DNA of 64,000 bases from Oscillospiraceae bacterium. Lineage in GTDB: Bacteria > Bacillota > Clostridia > Oscillospirales > Acutalibacteraceae. The position numbers and the translations under genes were made by a program. Below, one piece after another: positions 51,414-60,408 of this stretch (positions within the stretch are counted from its first letter, which is position 1; every line of letters begins with the position of its first letter). The notes below the pieces were generated by a model that had not been told where the DNA came from, did no database searches, and worked only from the letters and a program-made list of their open reading frames with translations. Location of the stretch: the NCBI GenBank assembly GCA_015066465.1, contig SVOI01000003.1, positions 1-64,000 on the forward strand, in the 5' to 3' direction.

Positions 51414-52726
51414 GTATTACTGCAAGACAAACCGCATTTTCAATACTCTTGAAAATTGAGAAAGACAAAGCATATTCAAATATCGCATTAGACAGTGCTG
51501 TTAGGGAGCTTTCCCTCGACAGCACTGATTGTGCTTTTATTTCGAGATTAGTTTATGGTGTAACTGAGCGAAAAATTACGCTTGATTACGTGATTTCTCA
51601 GTTTTTAAATCAACCAATTAAAAAATTGAAAGCGGAAGTTCTTGTAATTTTACGTATTGGTACATATCAGATTTTATATATGGATAAAATCCCTGATTCT
51701 GCTGCTGTAAATGAAAGCGTTTCGCTTGCTAAAAATAATAAATCATCTTACGCTTCAGGCGTAGTTAATGCAGTTTTAAGAAAAGTATCTTTGGAAAAAG
51801 AAAACGTTTTTAAATCGCTTTCAGGGGATGAAAGACTTTCTATATTATATTCTGCTCCTATTGATTTAGTGCGATTTTTAAAGCACCATTATAATGAAGA
51901 AAATGCAGAAGAAATTTTGAAATCTGCTTTAAATAAAAAAGAAATAACAATAAGAGTAAACACATTAAAAACTACTCAGAATGAATTAATAGAAATTCTT
52001 GAGAAAGAGAATATTTCCACGGAAAAAACAAGCCTTAAAGATGCTCTTATAATTAATACAAAAGGTGCAGTTTACGAGCTTGATGCTTATAAAAAAGGAT
52101 TTTTTTACGTTGAAGATGTTTCTTCTCAGTTGTGTGTTAAAGAACTTGACTTAAAAGAAAATTATAAATTGATTGATATTTGCAGTGCACCTGGAGGTAA
52201 AAGCTTTACTGCTTCACAGTATATGAATAATACTGGTAAAATTTATTCCTGTGATATTCATAAGCATAGGGTTGAGCTTATTCAGTCTGGTGCCCAAAGA
52301 TTAGGTATAAAAAATATTATACCGACTGTGAATGATGCAACAATTTTTAATGAAGAATTTATAAACGCTGATTGTGTGCTTTGTGATGTTCCTTGTTCGG
52401 GTCTTGGTATAATTGGTAAAAAGCCTGAAATCAAATATAAATCGCTTGATGAAATAAAAGAATTGATACCAATTCAGAAAGAAATTCTTAGTACTGCTTC
52501 AAAATATGTAAAAAAAGGTGGTACACTTATTTATTCAACATGTTCAATTAATCCGAATGAAAACAGAAAAATCTGCGATTGGTTTTTAAAAGAGAATGAA
52601 GATTTTTATAGTGTAAAGGTTTCGCCTGAAACTGAAAGATGTATTGACGAGGGTGATTACTTAACACTTTTACCGCATATAAATAATTGCGATGGATTTT
52701 TTATAGCAAAATTTATTAAAAAGTAG
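51410..52726 (+). CDS. rsmB: 16S rRNA (cytosine-967) methyltransferase
   Basis: 438-residue m5C methyltransferase. A NusB-like N-terminal domain (TARQTAFSILLKIEKDKAYSNIALD) is followed by the SAM fold with IDICSAPGGKSFTASQYM and the two catalytic cysteines in CDVPCSGLGI and YSTCSINPNEN. It overlaps the protease gene (ATGA). Confidence 0.95.
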   Translation: MSITARQTAFSILLKIEKDKAYSNIALDSAVRELSLDSTDCAFISRLVYGVTERKITLDYVISQFLNQPIKKLKAEVLVILRIGTYQILYMDKIPDSAAVNESVSLAKNNKSSYASGVVNAVLRKVSLEKENVFKSLSGDERLSILYSAPIDLVRFLKHHYNEENAEEILKSALNKKEITIRVNTLKTTQNELIEILEKENISTEKTSLKDALIINTKGAVYELDAYKKGFFYVEDVSSQLCVKELDLKENYKLIDICSAPGGKSFTASQYMNNTGKIYSCDIHKHRVELIQSGAQRLGIKNIIPTVNDATIFNEEFINADCVLCDVPCSGLGIIGKKPEIKYKSLDEIKELIPIQKEILSTASKYVKKGGTLIYSTCSINPNENRKICDWFLKENEDFYSVKVSPETERCIDEGDYLTLLPHINNCDGFFIAKFIKK

Positions 52727-52733
52727 TGTGTGT

Positions 52734-53774
52734 ATGGAAAAACAAGATATTGCTTCTCTTTCATTAGAAGAGTTAAAAATACAAATTAAAGAATTAGGAC
52801 TTCCACAGTTCAGGGCAACCCAGATATATGACTGGATACATAAAAAGGGTGCTGTGTCATTTTATGAAATGACAAATATAGGGAAACAGCTTCAGGATAA
52901 ATTAAATGACAATTTTGTAATTTTTAGTTGTACTATTGAAAAAAAGTTGGTTTCAAGGTATGATAATACAGTAAAATATCTCTTTAAGCTTCCAGATGAT
53001 GAATACCTTGAATGTGTTGTTATGGATTACAAATACGGTTTTACAATTTGTGTTTCTACACAGGTCGGTTGTAAAATGGGGTGTTCATTCTGTGCTTCTG
53101 GTATAGGTGGTTTTAAAAGACATTTAACACCATCAGAAATTCTCGGGCAGATTTACGCCGCACAGCGTGATTTAGGTGTAAGAATTTCGAGAATTGTTTT
53201 AATGGGAATGGGCGAACCACTCGATAATTATGATAATGTTATCAAGTTCTTAAAGCTTGTTTCCGATGAAAATGGTCTTAATATAGGAATGCGACATATT
53301 TCACTTTCAACAAGTGGAATTGTACCAAGGATTTACGATTTATTAGAGTTAAACTTGCAACTCACATTATCAGTTTCTTTACACGCTCCGAATAATGAAA
53401 TAAGGTCTCAGATTATGCCAGTCAACAAAAGCTGGGATGTAGATGAGCTTTTAAATGCTTGTAAAACTTATGCAGATAAAACATCAAGACGTATTTCATT
53501 TGAATACGCATTGATTAAGGGTGTTAATGATACAACTGAGTGTGCAAATGAACTCTCAAAAAAATTAAAAGGAATACTTTGTCACGTCAACTTGATTCCT
53601 GCAAATGAGGTGCCTGAAAAAGGGCATAAACGAAGTGACGATAATAATATTAATAATTTTAAAAATATTTTAGAAAAGAATGGCTTGACTGTTACAATAA
53701 GAAGAACTTTAGGTAGCGATATTAATGCTTCTTGTGGTCAGTTAAGACGAGAAAAGATTTTAGAAACGAGGTGA
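52734..53774 (+). CDS. rlmN: Dual-specificity 23S rRNA/tRNA adenine-C2 methyltransferase
   Basis: 346-residue radical SAM enzyme that methylates A2503 of 23S rRNA and A37 of some tRNAs. The cluster motif is CKMGCSFCASG (CxxxCxxC). GEPLDNYDNV and LHAPNNEIRSQIMPVN are typical, and the resolving cysteine lies near the C-terminus (ASCGQLR). The ATG at 52734 is preferred over the GTG at 52728. Conserved order rsmB-rlmN-stp-prkC-rsgA. Confidence 0.96.
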   Translation: MEKQDIASLSLEELKIQIKELGLPQFRATQIYDWIHKKGAVSFYEMTNIGKQLQDKLNDNFVIFSCTIEKKLVSRYDNTVKYLFKLPDDEYLECVVMDYKYGFTICVSTQVGCKMGCSFCASGIGGFKRHLTPSEILGQIYAAQRDLGVRISRIVLMGMGEPLDNYDNVIKFLKLVSDENGLNIGMRHISLSTSGIVPRIYDLLELNLQLTLSVSLHAPNNEIRSQIMPVNKSWDVDELLNACKTYADKTSRRISFEYALIKGVNDTTECANELSKKLKGILCHVNLIPANEVPEKGHKRSDDNNINNFKNILEKNGLTVTIRRTLGSDINASCGQLRREKILETR

Positions 53775-53778
53775 AGCG

Positions 53779-54504
53779 ATGAAAATTCAAGCTTTTACAG
53801 ATACCGGTAAGGTACGTGATATGAATCAGGATGCTTTTAAAACCGGCTTTTTTAAAGAAGGTGGCGCCTGGGCCGTTGTTTGTGATGGTATGGGCGGTGT
53901 TTCTGGTGGTCAGGTTGCGAGCGAAATATGTGTTAATGAGGTTTCATCGCATATTGAAAAAGGTTATCGTAAATCAATGAGTATGAAATCTGTTAAGAAT
54001 TTACTCGTTTCAGCAATAACTGCAGCTAATATTAAGGTTTTTGAAACTGCAAGTGAAAATAAAGAGTATTTCGGAATGGGCACAACTGTTGTAGCAGTAG
54101 TAATTTTGAATGGTTTTGCAGCAGTTGCACACGTTGGTGACAGCAGAGCTTATTTTATAAACAATGAAATTAAACAAATCACACGTGACCATTCAGTTGT
54201 TCAGTATCTTATAGATACGGGTAGAATTACAAAAGAGGCAGCAAAAACTCACCCGGACAGAAACGTGATTACACGAGCAGTCGGAGTTAATCCTGAGGTT
54301 GACGTTGACGTTGATATTATCCCTATAAATGAGGGTGAAACGATACTTATTTGTTCAGATGGACTTTATGAATACATTTCAGAAAATGAAATGCTTAGTA
54401 AGATTAAAAATCCAGATGAAGAAGAACCTGCAAAAAAGCTTTTAGATATGGCAAACGAAGCAGGTGGAAAGGATAATATAACGGTAGTAACCGTTGAAGG
54501 CTGA
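53779..54504 (+). CDS. prpC: PP2C-type serine/threonine phosphatase
   Basis: 241-residue metal-dependent phosphatase (Stp/PrpC), the partner of the PASTA kinase encoded next. Metal-binding motifs: GKVRDMNQDAF, VVCDGMGGVSGG, AHVGDSRAYF, LICSDGLYEYI and GKDNITVV. It reverses PrkC phosphorylation of translation and cell-wall factors. Starts 4 bp after rlmN with GAGGTGAAG upstream. Confidence 0.96.
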   Translation: MKIQAFTDTGKVRDMNQDAFKTGFFKEGGAWAVVCDGMGGVSGGQVASEICVNEVSSHIEKGYRKSMSMKSVKNLLVSAITAANIKVFETASENKEYFGMGTTVVAVVILNGFAAVAHVGDSRAYFINNEIKQITRDHSVVQYLIDTGRITKEAAKTHPDRNVITRAVGVNPEVDVDVDIIPINEGETILICSDGLYEYISENEMLSKIKNPDEEEPAKKLLDMANEAGGKDNITVVTVEG

Positions 54505-54508
54505 TTTT

Positions 54509-56809
54509 ATGGAAAATTATGTTGGTAAAAGATTAGACGGGCGTTATGAAATTCAAGATATTATCGGTGTAGGTGGTATGGCTGTTGTTTACAAAGCGTA
54601 TGACAGCATCGATGACAGAATTGTTGCAATAAAAGTATTAAAGGAAGAATTTTTAGCTAAAGAAGAATTCAGAAGAAGATTTAAGAATGAATCAAAGGCT
54701 ATTGCAATTCTTTCTCATCCTAATATTGTTAAGGTTTATGATGTAAGCTTTGGTGACAGGCTTCAATATATCGTAATGGAACACGTTGAGGGTATAACTC
54801 TTAAAGAATACATAGAGCAATGTGAAGGCATTAACTGGAATGAAGCTTTGTTCTTTGCAATTCAGATTTTAAGAGCAATTCAGCACGCTCACGATAAAGG
54901 TATTGTTCACCGTGATATTAAACCACAGAACATTATGCTTCTTGATAATGGTCTTATTAAGGTTACCGACTTTGGTATCGCTCGCTTCAGTCGTGGTGAA
55001 ACAAGAACTCTCACAGAGAAGGCGATAGGTTCAGTTCACTATATCAGTCCTGAACAGGCAAAAGGTCAGTTAACTGATGAAAAGGCAGATATTTATTCAA
55101 TCGGTGTAGTTCTTTACGAAATGCTTACAGGAAAGTTGCCGTTTGATGCCGAAAATGCAGTTTCAGTTGCTTTAATGCAGTTACAAGAAGAGGCTGAACC
55201 ATTAAGAAGCATTAATCCTGATATCCCTATTGGTTTTGAGCAGATTACTTTAAAAGCCATGCAAAAAAATACCCGTGACAGATATCAGACTGCTTCTGAA
55301 ATGCTTCTTGATTTAGAAGAATTCAAAATGAATCCTAATATAAAGTTCGATTATCAGAATTATTTTGTTGATAAAGAACCTACACGTTATATAGGTAAAA
55401 TACAGGAAAAGAATATTCCACAAAAGAATGCACCTATAAAGCAACCAACTGGGGAATATAAGCCTATTAAAACTGCTGATTATGAAGATAATTCTTATAA
55501 TAATTATCGTGATGAAGCGCCTAAACAACGTGTTCGTGAGGTTTCACAAGCACAATATAAACAAAATAGTAATGTAAAGAAAACTAATTTTACAATTATA
55601 ATGGGTGTTGTGTTTGCATTTCTCCTTATTTTAGCAATTATCTTAGGTGTTTTTATAAAAAATGGTACTATTCAACTTGGTCCTAAGAGAACCGAGGTAG
55701 ATAGCTTCATTGGTATGGATTATATCGAAGATATTGAATTCAACAATGAGTATATGGATAAATATACTTTTGAAATAGTTTATGTATCATCTTCAGATTA
55801 TGAAGAGGGTGTTGTTACTGACCAGGACCCTAAAGCAGGCGACACAATTGCTAAAGACGGTGTAGTTAAATTGTATGTTGCAAAATCTGGTGAAGGCAAA
55901 ATTATTCCTGATTTAGTAAACAAAAATTATAAACAAGCTCGTGATACTTTAGAGGCAATGGGCTTCATTGTAAAATTACAGGCAACTGAAAATGATATAA
56001 TTGAGGTTGGTAAGGTTATCAGCACTAATCCGAGTGCCAATACAAGCGTAATTGAGGGCTCTACAATTACAGTTTATTATGCTGTTGATACAAGCTCTGA
56101 AAGTCAGTTTAAAATGCCTGATTTAGAAGGCAAGTCTTTGGATGAAGCGAAGGTTATACTTGAAAAAAATGGTCTTGTTGTTTCTAAAGTTGAAACAGTT
56201 GATAGCAGTATAAGTGAGAATTTTGTTGTAGGTCAATCACCATCAGATGGTTCACCAGTTAGAAAAGGTGATGAGGTTATTATTACTGTAAGCTCAGGTT
56301 TTACTTCAACCGAAATTAACATTCAACTTCCAAAAGTTGGTGTAATTAATGTAACTGCAACAGTTGATGGTGATGAAACATTCAATCAGGATATTGATAC
56401 AGATGCTCATTCAAGCTATGCTATAACTGTAAAAGGTAAAGCAAACGATGCAAAAATCAATATTTATCTTGATGATTGCCTTTATTATGAAGCAGTTGGC
56501 GATTTTACAAAAGAAAGTGTGAGAATTACTAATTCAAAAACTCATCAGGTTGCTTTTTATAAAGATGTTGTTGGATTAAATGAGATTGAAGCTATTAATA
56601 TTTTAAATAATGCAGGTTACAGAACTATTCAGATTAATCGTGAATTAAGCAGCGAACCTGCTGGAACTGTTATAGCACAGTCTCCGACTTATTTGTCAGC
56701 TCCGCACGTAGATACAGCAACAACTATTGTTCTTACTGTTTTAAAAGGTGCAACCGATACACCTGTTGATGATGGTAATGGTTCAAATGATTTAGAGGGT
56801 ATGAACTGA
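54509..56809 (+). CDS. prkC: PASTA-domain serine/threonine kinase
   Basis: 766-residue membrane kinase that senses peptidoglycan fragments. Cytoplasmic Hanks kinase domain: VGGMAVVYKA, K42, HRDIKPQN (H134, D136), DFG at 154-156. A 90-residue juxtamembrane linker leads to the TM helix at about 361-383. The extracellular part has three consecutive PASTA repeats (~396-600), a beta-rich domain, and a divergent fourth PASTA at the C-terminus (VGLNEIEAINILNNAGY). It triggers germination and regulates wall synthesis in relatives. Follows its phosphatase by 4 bp. Confidence 0.96.
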   Translation: MENYVGKRLDGRYEIQDIIGVGGMAVVYKAYDSIDDRIVAIKVLKEEFLAKEEFRRRFKNESKAIAILSHPNIVKVYDVSFGDRLQYIVMEHVEGITLKEYIEQCEGINWNEALFFAIQILRAIQHAHDKGIVHRDIKPQNIMLLDNGLIKVTDFGIARFSRGETRTLTEKAIGSVHYISPEQAKGQLTDEKADIYSIGVVLYEMLTGKLPFDAENAVSVALMQLQEEAEPLRSINPDIPIGFEQITLKAMQKNTRDRYQTASEMLLDLEEFKMNPNIKFDYQNYFVDKEPTRYIGKIQEKNIPQKNAPIKQPTGEYKPIKTADYEDNSYNNYRDEAPKQRVREVSQAQYKQNSNVKKTNFTIIMGVVFAFLLILAIILGVFIKNGTIQLGPKRTEVDSFIGMDYIEDIEFNNEYMDKYTFEIVYVSSSDYEEGVVTDQDPKAGDTIAKDGVVKLYVAKSGEGKIIPDLVNKNYKQARDTLEAMGFIVKLQATENDIIEVGKVISTNPSANTSVIEGSTITVYYAVDTSSESQFKMPDLEGKSLDEAKVILEKNGLVVSKVETVDSSISENFVVGQSPSDGSPVRKGDEVIITVSSGFTSTEINIQLPKVGVINVTATVDGDETFNQDIDTDAHSSYAITVKGKANDAKINIYLDDCLYYEAVGDFTKESVRITNSKTHQVAFYKDVVGLNEIEAINILNNAGYRTIQINRELSSEPAGTVIAQSPTYLSAPHVDTATTIVLTVLKGATDTPVDDGNGSNDLEGMN

Positions 56810-56812
56810 TAA

Positions 56813-57700
56813 ATGACAGAAAAACAATTAAACGGAATTATAATTAAAGGAATCGGTGGATTTTACTATATCGAAGCTAATGGTGATATTTATGAATGCA
56901 AAGCACGTGGTGCTTTCAGAAAGAAAAAAATATCACCCTTGGCAGGTGATAATGTTATTATTACTGTTCGTGAGAATGGTGAAAATACCATTGATGATAT
57001 TTTAGAAAGAAAGAATTTTCTTATTCGTCCGCCTGTTGCAAACGTAGATACTCTTGTTATTGTTTCATCTGTAAAAGAGCCTGTGCCAAGTACGTTGGTA
57101 ATTGACAGACTCACGGCAATAGCTGTAAGTAAAAATATTAAACCATGCATTGTTTTTTCAAAAAGTGATTTGGGTGATACTAAAGAGCTTGAAGAAATCT
57201 ATAAAAAAGCTAATATAGATGTTTGCTCAGTATGTTGTAAGACAGGCGAGGGTGTAGAAAAAGTCAAAGAGATGATAAAAGGTGGTATTACTGTGTTTAC
57301 AGGTAATACAGGCGTAGGCAAATCATCACTTTTGAATTGCATTGATTCTCGTTTTTCAATTGAAACAGGTGAGGTAAGCAGTAAACTTGGTAGAGGTAGG
57401 CACACAACACGTGACGTCACACTTCATAAAGTAAATGATTTTTATGTTGCTGATACACCAGGCTTTTCTTCGTTAGATATTGAAAGTGGTGAGCTTATTA
57501 TGAAAGACGATTTGCCGTATTGTTTTCCTGAATTTTCAGAGTATTTAGGTAAATGTCGTTTTTCGAGTTGTACCCATACAGTAGATAAGGGTTGTAAAAT
57601 TCTTGACGCTCTTGAAAAAGGTGATATTCACGAGAGCCGTCACTTGAGTTATGTTACAATGTTCAATGAAGTAAAAAATATTAAAGAATGGCAACTGTAA
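56813..57700 (+). CDS. rsgA: Ribosome small-subunit-dependent GTPase A
   Basis: 295-residue circularly permuted GTPase in late 30S maturation. An OB domain comes first; G4-like FSKSDLGD precedes G1 GNTGVGKSSLLN and G3 DTPGFSSLD. The C-terminal zinc motif (CRFSSCTHTVDKGC) is complete. Starts 3 bp after prkC. In many Firmicutes rpe and a thiamine pyrophosphokinase gene follow; here spoVM follows directly. Confidence 0.96.
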   Translation: MTEKQLNGIIIKGIGGFYYIEANGDIYECKARGAFRKKKISPLAGDNVIITVRENGENTIDDILERKNFLIRPPVANVDTLVIVSSVKEPVPSTLVIDRLTAIAVSKNIKPCIVFSKSDLGDTKELEEIYKKANIDVCSVCCKTGEGVEKVKEMIKGGITVFTGNTGVGKSSLLNCIDSRFSIETGEVSSKLGRGRHTTRDVTLHKVNDFYVADTPGFSSLDIESGELIMKDDLPYCFPEFSEYLGKCRFSSCTHTVDKGCKILDALEKGDIHESRHLSYVTMFNEVKNIKEWQL

Positions 57701-57753
57701 CCATTTTATTAAATTCTCATAATATGTAGTAAAGCATATTAAGGAGTGATTTT

Positions 57754-57831
57754 ATGAAAGTTGTTGTTTTCGAGAGTCCTAAAATCTTTAAAGGTATATT
57801 AAAGCTTGTGTTTGGAATTAAGGACGATTAA
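57754..57831 (+). CDS. spoVM: Stage V sporulation protein M (25 residues)
   Basis: A 25-codon gene with a strong AAGGAG 9 nt before its ATG. The peptide MKVVVFESPKIFKGILKLVF ends GIKDD and aligns without gaps to the first 23 or so residues of Bacillus SpoVM, with the curvature-sensing proline at position 9, the following lysine at 10, glycine at 14 and a second glycine near 21. SpoVM is an amphipathic helix that marks the convex forespore membrane and recruits SpoIVA. Location after prkC-rsgA agrees with its neighbourhood in Bacillus. Short length keeps confidence below that of larger genes. Confidence 0.82.
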   Translation: MKVVVFESPKIFKGILKLVFGIKDD

Positions 57832-57861
57832 AATTTTTACATAAAAATATATAGAGTAAGC

Positions 57862-57900
57862 GTAACGGCGTAGTTTATAACAAACTACGCCGTTACATTT
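57862..57900 (+). terminator. Terminator hairpin after spoVM
   Basis: GTAACGGCGTAGTTT (57862-57876) and AAACTACGCCGTTAC (57882-57896), a perfect 15-bp stem with a 5-nt loop, followed by ATTTTG. Ends the second 14-gene run; could also stop the convergent GH2 gene. Confidence 0.85.
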
Positions 57901-57947
57901 TGAGGGATGAGAATTATAAGGAGATTAAATGATTGATTCAAAATTAA

Positions 57948-60197
57948 TTATTTTTTTGGCTTCTTTATTTTGTTAAGTTGAGAGTTAACCTTTAACAACT
58001 CTTCTTTTGTAACAGTAATGTTAGCCATACCTACCATAGATGACATACGAAGAATTGAGAAGCCACCGAGCATCTGCATCATACTGCCACCCATAGATTT
58101 TAAGTTGATGTCAAAGCCACCGCTTTTCTTTTCGCTGTTGCCTTTTTTGTTAGCTTTCATTTTCTTGAGAAGCTTTAAGCCGAAAAGTGCAACAACAAGC
58201 TTTGCACGCTTACTTTCAAAGACTTCAGAAAGCTTATCGTTAATTGAGAAGTAGCCTTCTGGAGCAGTAACATCGAACCAGTTAAGAATAGCACCTTTCT
58301 CTTTTAAGCGATATTCTTCGTTGAAGGTATCAACCTTCTTAATTACACTTTCGTCTTTACATTCACCAGCAACAGCTTCTAATTTTGTTTCACCACTGTT
58401 TGGAACCTCAAAATAGAAGAAGTGGTCGTCAGCCTTTTTCTTGCCTAAAGAAACGCCGTTATAGAAAAGCTCAACTTCTGGAAGGTTAGAGTAAACAGTA
58501 ACCTTTGTTACATCTTCAACTCTGTCAACATAACGCTTACCACAGATATGAACGAATTGTTCATCTGAAAGCCAAGCTTTGTATGCATAGAAAGCATCTT
58601 TCTTATATTTACGGTCAAATGTCATAAGACCTTTATGGTTCTGACCGTTTTCGCCACCTTCGTTTCTTGCATCAGCACCGAAGTCAAACATATTCCATAC
58701 GTGAGTAGCCCACATATATTTACGTGTGAAGAGTTGTTTAATAAGTTCTTCGTGATAGTATGCCTGATATTCTTCTGTGTAGTCGCCTTGAGATGGGTTA
58801 GATGTGTGCCAGTTAAGAGCCTCACAACCATATTCACTACAACCAATCGGAATATTTGGGTGTTTCTGGTGGAATTTATCGAACCAAGGACCATTCATTG
58901 TTGTATCGCCACCATACCAGCCGAAGTAGTGGTTGTATGAAACAACGTCAGGAATCTGAATGTATGGACTATCCATACTACACATAGAAACACAAGCAAT
59001 AGTTGTGAGTCTTGTTTTATCCATTTCGTGAACAAGGTCATTTAATATTTTATGGTTTTCAATTAAATCAGGGTCATTTTCACCAGCCATTGTAATTTCG
59101 TTTGAAAGACCCCATACAACAATTGAAGGGTGGTTGTAGTTCTGAGTAACTAACTCTCTTATCTGAGAAATAGTGTTTTCTCTACCAGTAGCCATATGAT
59201 GAGAGATGTAAGGTATTTCTGCCCAGATTACAAGACCTTTTTCGTCACATAAATCATAGAAGTATTGGTCGTGCTGATAGTGAGCAAGACGAATTGTAGT
59301 TGCACCAACCTCTAAGATTAATTCAATATCTTCTCTGTGATGCTCAGGAAGTAATGCATTACCAAAGCCCCAACGGTCCTGATGGCGTGAAACACCACGA
59401 AGTGGGTATTCTTCACCATTAAGAATAAAGCCGTTATCTGGGTCAATTTTAAATGTACGACAACCGAAGCGAGTAGAAACATTATCAAGCACTGTTTCGC
59501 CATCTAAAAGCTCAACCTCTGCAGTGTAAAGATAAGGGTCTTTTTTACCGTGCCAGAGATGAACGTCAGCAATATCTAAATTAACTATTTTTTCGTTTGA
59601 AACTGTCTCACAAACTACTGCACCTGTTGCATCTTTAATTACGTATTTAAGAGTTGGTGTTTCAACGTTTCTCACATATACTTCAATTTCGATTTTTGCA
59701 TCCTTGCCAGTAATTTCAGGTGTAACCTTGATGCTTGGGCTACCATAGTAATCTAAATCAAAGTGTTTTTCGTTTACACCGATAATATTAACATCACGAT
59801 AAATACCGCCGTAGAAAGTAAAGTCTGCCATCTGTGGATAAACTCTGTCATTCTCAGCGTTATCAACGTCAATTTCAATAACGTTTTCATCTTTTAATAC
59901 GTTAGAAATGTTTACTCTCCATGTAGAATAACCACCATCGTGATGTGCAAGCTTTTTGCCGTTAACTGTAACGTCAGCAGAGGAGTTAGCACCACGGATT
60001 TCAAGGTAAACTAAATCTGTTTGTGGTAAGTCAGCACGAGCGATTGTTTTAGTGTATTTACAAGTGCCACGGAAATAGTCAGCACCACCGTCCTGACCAT
60101 CAATAGCATTCCATGAATGAGGAAGGTTAATATTTTCTGGAGCTGTGTCTGGTTTTGTAAAAACCCAATCTTTATTGATATTAATGATTTGTCGCAT
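57948..60197 (-). CDS. Glycoside hydrolase family 2 (beta-galactosidase/glucuronidase type)
   Basis: 749-residue retaining exo-glycosidase. Order: jelly-roll sugar-binding domain (RGTCKYTKTI; GANSSADVTVNGKKLAHHDGG), immunoglobulin-like domain (LWHGKKDPYLYTAEVEL), then the TIM barrel with acid/base E367 (VVWGLSNEI) and nucleophile E455 (GCSEYGCEAL). A DUF4982-type beta domain follows (~550-625). The last ~100 residues form an unusual Lys/Met/Gly-rich tail (LVVALFGLKLLKKMKANKKG; GGSMMQMLGGFSIL). No signal peptide, so intracellular. Divergent from an AraC regulator that probably controls it. Beta-galactoside is likely but beta-glucuronide is not excluded. Confidence 0.92.
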   Translation of the reverse strand: MRQIININKDWVFTKPDTAPENINLPHSWNAIDGQDGGADYFRGTCKYTKTIARADLPQTDLVYLEIRGANSSADVTVNGKKLAHHDGGYSTWRVNISNVLKDENVIEIDVDNAENDRVYPQMADFTFYGGIYRDVNIIGVNEKHFDLDYYGSPSIKVTPEITGKDAKIEIEVYVRNVETPTLKYVIKDATGAVVCETVSNEKIVNLDIADVHLWHGKKDPYLYTAEVELLDGETVLDNVSTRFGCRTFKIDPDNGFILNGEEYPLRGVSRHQDRWGFGNALLPEHHREDIELILEVGATTIRLAHYQHDQYFYDLCDEKGLVIWAEIPYISHHMATGRENTISQIRELVTQNYNHPSIVVWGLSNEITMAGENDPDLIENHKILNDLVHEMDKTRLTTIACVSMCSMDSPYIQIPDVVSYNHYFGWYGGDTTMNGPWFDKFHQKHPNIPIGCSEYGCEALNWHTSNPSQGDYTEEYQAYYHEELIKQLFTRKYMWATHVWNMFDFGADARNEGGENGQNHKGLMTFDRKYKKDAFYAYKAWLSDEQFVHICGKRYVDRVEDVTKVTVYSNLPEVELFYNGVSLGKKKADDHFFYFEVPNSGETKLEAVAGECKDESVIKKVDTFNEEYRLKEKGAILNWFDVTAPEGYFSINDKLSEVFESKRAKLVVALFGLKLLKKMKANKKGNSEKKSGGFDINLKSMGGSMMQMLGGFSILRMSSMVGMANITVTKEELLKVNSQLNKIKKPKK

Positions 60198-60242
60198 TGG
60201 TCTCGCATCCCTTCAAGTTTTATAATTCTTTAAACCAAATTT

Positions 60243-60272
60243 ATTATAACAATTATGCAAATTTCTTGTTAT
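60243..60272 (-). promoter_or_regulatory. GH2 promoter overlapped by a candidate operator palindrome
   Basis: On the minus strand TATAAT (60248-60243) has a weak -35 TAACAA (60271-60266) at 17 bp. A dyad ATAACAA (60246-60252) / TTGTTAT (60266-60272), 13 bp apart, covers both hexamers. It may be a binding site for the divergently encoded AraC-type regulator. Confidence 0.45.
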
Positions 60273-60324
60273 GATAATTTTTGGGTGTTGTTGCACTATA
60301 TTCATATTTAATTTATAAATGTTA

Positions 60325-60353
60325 TTGAAATTTTGATGAAATTGTACTATAAT
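60325..60353 (+). promoter_or_regulatory. Sigma-A promoter of the AraC regulator gene
   Basis: TTGAAA (60325-60330) and TATAAT (60348-60353), 17 bp apart, 55 bp before the TTG start at 60409. Confidence 0.72.
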
Positions 60354-60408
60354 ATGTTCTGTTAAAGAATTTATTTAGGCGTTTTTGTCTATTCAGGGGG
60401 ATAAAACT

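Noticed and set aside
58635..58940. Plus-strand open frame inside the GH2 gene
   Set aside because: It lies antisense to the catalytic barrel of a well-supported GH2 enzyme; the cysteine-rich translation is an artefact of the opposite frame.
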